DNA of 64,000 bases from Bacillota bacterium (GTDB lineage: Bacteria; Bacillota; Clostridia; Peptostreptococcales; Anaerovoracaceae). Each line of letters begins with the position of its first letter. Position 1 is the first letter of the stretch. The notes beneath the pieces are model-generated. The model did no database searches. It had not been told where the DNA came from and saw nothing but the letters and a program-made list of their open reading frames with translations. The position numbers and the translations under genes were made by a program. This document shows positions 62,499 through 64,000 of this stretch, in pieces. The stretch lies in the NCBI GenBank assembly GCA_022790955.1, contig JAAVYD010000119.1, positions 1 through 64,000 of the forward strand, read 5' to 3'.

Positions 62499-63044
62499 GT
62501 GATTACAATGTTATCTGCGATGAGTTCTGAAGATAAGTCGAAGTTTCAAAAAATATATTCTAATTACAAACGATTAATTTATTTCACAGCAAGAAAATTC
62601 TTGAAGGACGATTACAGTATTGAAGATTGTACGCAGAGAAGCTATGAAATAATTTTAAATAATATTGAAAAAATCAGGAATGTAGATTCGCCTGAAGCAA
62701 AGTATTACATATACAAAATCGTACGTTCCGTGGCATTGCATATGCTGCGTGACGAAAAATGGTATGTAAACGATGTGGAATACGAAGATGAAATGATATC
62801 GACAATAGAAGACGAACAGGAAAATGTAGAAAAGATCATTATAAACAGTGAATGGAAGACTGTTGTAGAAGCAGCGATAAACGATCTGGATGAAGATGAC
62901 AAATTCTTGTTAGAGTGCAGGTTGGAAGCAGAGATGACTTATGCGCATCTGGGTGAACTTTTGGGGATATCGGAAGATGCATGCAGAAAGAGAATGCAAC
63001 GCATAAGGAGGAAACTTGCCGAAGAAGTTGAGAAATCGAGGTAA
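62499..63044 (+). CDS. ECF-type sigma factor (second cassette)
   Basis: YSIEDCTQRSYEIILNNIEKI region 2 and MTYAHLGELLGISEDACRKRMQRIRRKL region 4. Confidence 0.85.
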   Translation: MITMLSAMSSEDKSKFQKIYSNYKRLIYFTARKFLKDDYSIEDCTQRSYEIILNNIEKIRNVDSPEAKYYIYKIVRSVALHMLRDEKWYVNDVEYEDEMISTIEDEQENVEKIIINSEWKTVVEAAINDLDEDDKFLLECRLEAEMTYAHLGELLGISEDACRKRMQRIRRKLAEEVEKSR

Positions 63045-63052
63045 GAAAGAGT

Positions 63053-63832
63053 ATGAATGACAGGGATAAATCTGATAAAATTCTCAGGGAACTGGAAGAA
63101 CAGCAATGCGATCTGGTTATGATAAGTCTGGGAAAATATTTTAAAGAAGAATCTATGCATCAGCTTGAAGAATGGGAGGAGGAGATAAATACAACAGAGC
63201 TGCCGGAAACTTTGGATTACAAGCTAAAGAAAATCACGGAGAAGTACGAGAAAGCCGATATAGCTGTTGTCAGGAAACGCCGGAGGAAATCTTATCTCAG
63301 GGTTTGCAGCCTGATGCTTGCAGTAATGGTCTGCGTTGGCGGGGTTTCTCTTGCGAGTTCGGAAGCTATGCGAAAGACCGTTTATAACGTTTTGTTCGCT
63401 CCGGGCGACGGCAATGTTGAGGTAAGTTTTAAAGAAGCGAATGCCGATGTCAATATTCCGGCGGATATGGAAACGATTTTGTATCCGGATTATTTGCCGG
63501 AGGGGTATGTGCTACATAAAGTAGAAAATGATAAAGGTGGAGTAGAAATTGTTTTTTATAATGATGTTGACTATATAGTAATTAGTTATAAAAGTGAAGA
63601 GGTTATTTTATCTTTAGATTTAGAAAAAAGTGAAAATGAAGTTGTAGCTGTTAATAATGAAAAGGCTGTGATTCAAAACAAAGATTCAAAGTACATTTTA
63701 TTTTATAGATCAGGTGATTATAATATTTCATTATCATGTAGTCAAGATATAGATAAAGATAAGATTATCCAAATAGCAGAAAATATCAAAATATATTCTG
63801 TAAATGAATTAAAAGAAAAGTTAGTTAAGTAA
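63053..63832 (+). CDS. Anti-sigma factor-like membrane protein with DUF4367-like C-terminus (second cassette)
   Basis: TM segment; YPDYLPEGYVLHKVEND... parallels 15763-16518 protein. Confidence 0.75.
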   Translation: MNDRDKSDKILRELEEQQCDLVMISLGKYFKEESMHQLEEWEEEINTTELPETLDYKLKKITEKYEKADIAVVRKRRRKSYLRVCSLMLAVMVCVGGVSLASSEAMRKTVYNVLFAPGDGNVEVSFKEANADVNIPADMETILYPDYLPEGYVLHKVENDKGGVEIVFYNDVDYIVISYKSEEVILSLDLEKSENEVVAVNNEKAVIQNKDSKYILFYRSGDYNISLSCSQDIDKDKIIQIAENIKIYSVNELKEKLVK

Positions 63833-63896
63833 AATAATAAATTAAAAAGATATTTTGCTTAGATTTAAGAATAGTATATTTTAGGAGAAATTGTTT

Positions 63897-64000
63897 ATGT
63901 TACATAAATTAAAGATTATAGTTATTTCCATATTGCTTATGGCTATGTTTACAACAACCTGTTGTTTTGCTGATGCAAGTTCTCCATCTGTTGCAATCAG
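63897..64000 (+). CDS. N-terminus of a secreted protein, truncated by window end
   Basis: RBS aggaga then MLHKLKIIVISILLMAMFTTTCCFADASSPSVAI (signal peptide-like). Confidence 0.65.
   Translation, partial: MLHKLKIIVISILLMAMFTTTCCFADASSPSVAI

Overview
The window is from an AT-rich, low-GC Gram-positive (Firmicutes/Clostridia-like) chromosome. I saw no tRNA, rRNA, CRISPR array, IS element or prophage. From left to right: clpP-clpX-lon-engB, a DUF1232 gene, hpt, pduL-deoC, a thioesterase, an AbrB-type regulator, spmA-spmB, murA and a nicotinamidase. Next come an ECF sigma/anti-sigma cassette with small secreted proteins, an RluD-family synthase, lepB and smpB. A decayed xenobiotic acetyltransferase follows, then a rearranged tellurium-resistance-type (Ter) stress cluster. 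That cluster contains PRTase-TRSP, PRTase/PELOTA (StiP-like), a YceG-like/trypsin fusion on the opposite strand, a rhomboid, YceG, TelA, two TerD proteins, a P-type Ca2+ ATPase and a HAD protein. Beyond it lie a ~1.7 kaa beta-helix adhesin with an apparent ATA start, a LytTR two-component system, an orphan gene pair and an ApbE gene divergent from an SLH/Tp47-like surface protein. The right end has a Cys/His repeat secreted protein, an upp-uraA-potDBCA-PfkB-ADP-ribosylglycohydrolase locus and a second ECF sigma/anti-sigma cassette. The strongest candidates for an undescribed system are the Ter cluster with its two proteases, including the YceG-like/trypsin fusion, and the ApbE / DxVSSAT surface-protein pair. 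All family names rest on reading motifs by eye; no database search was run.
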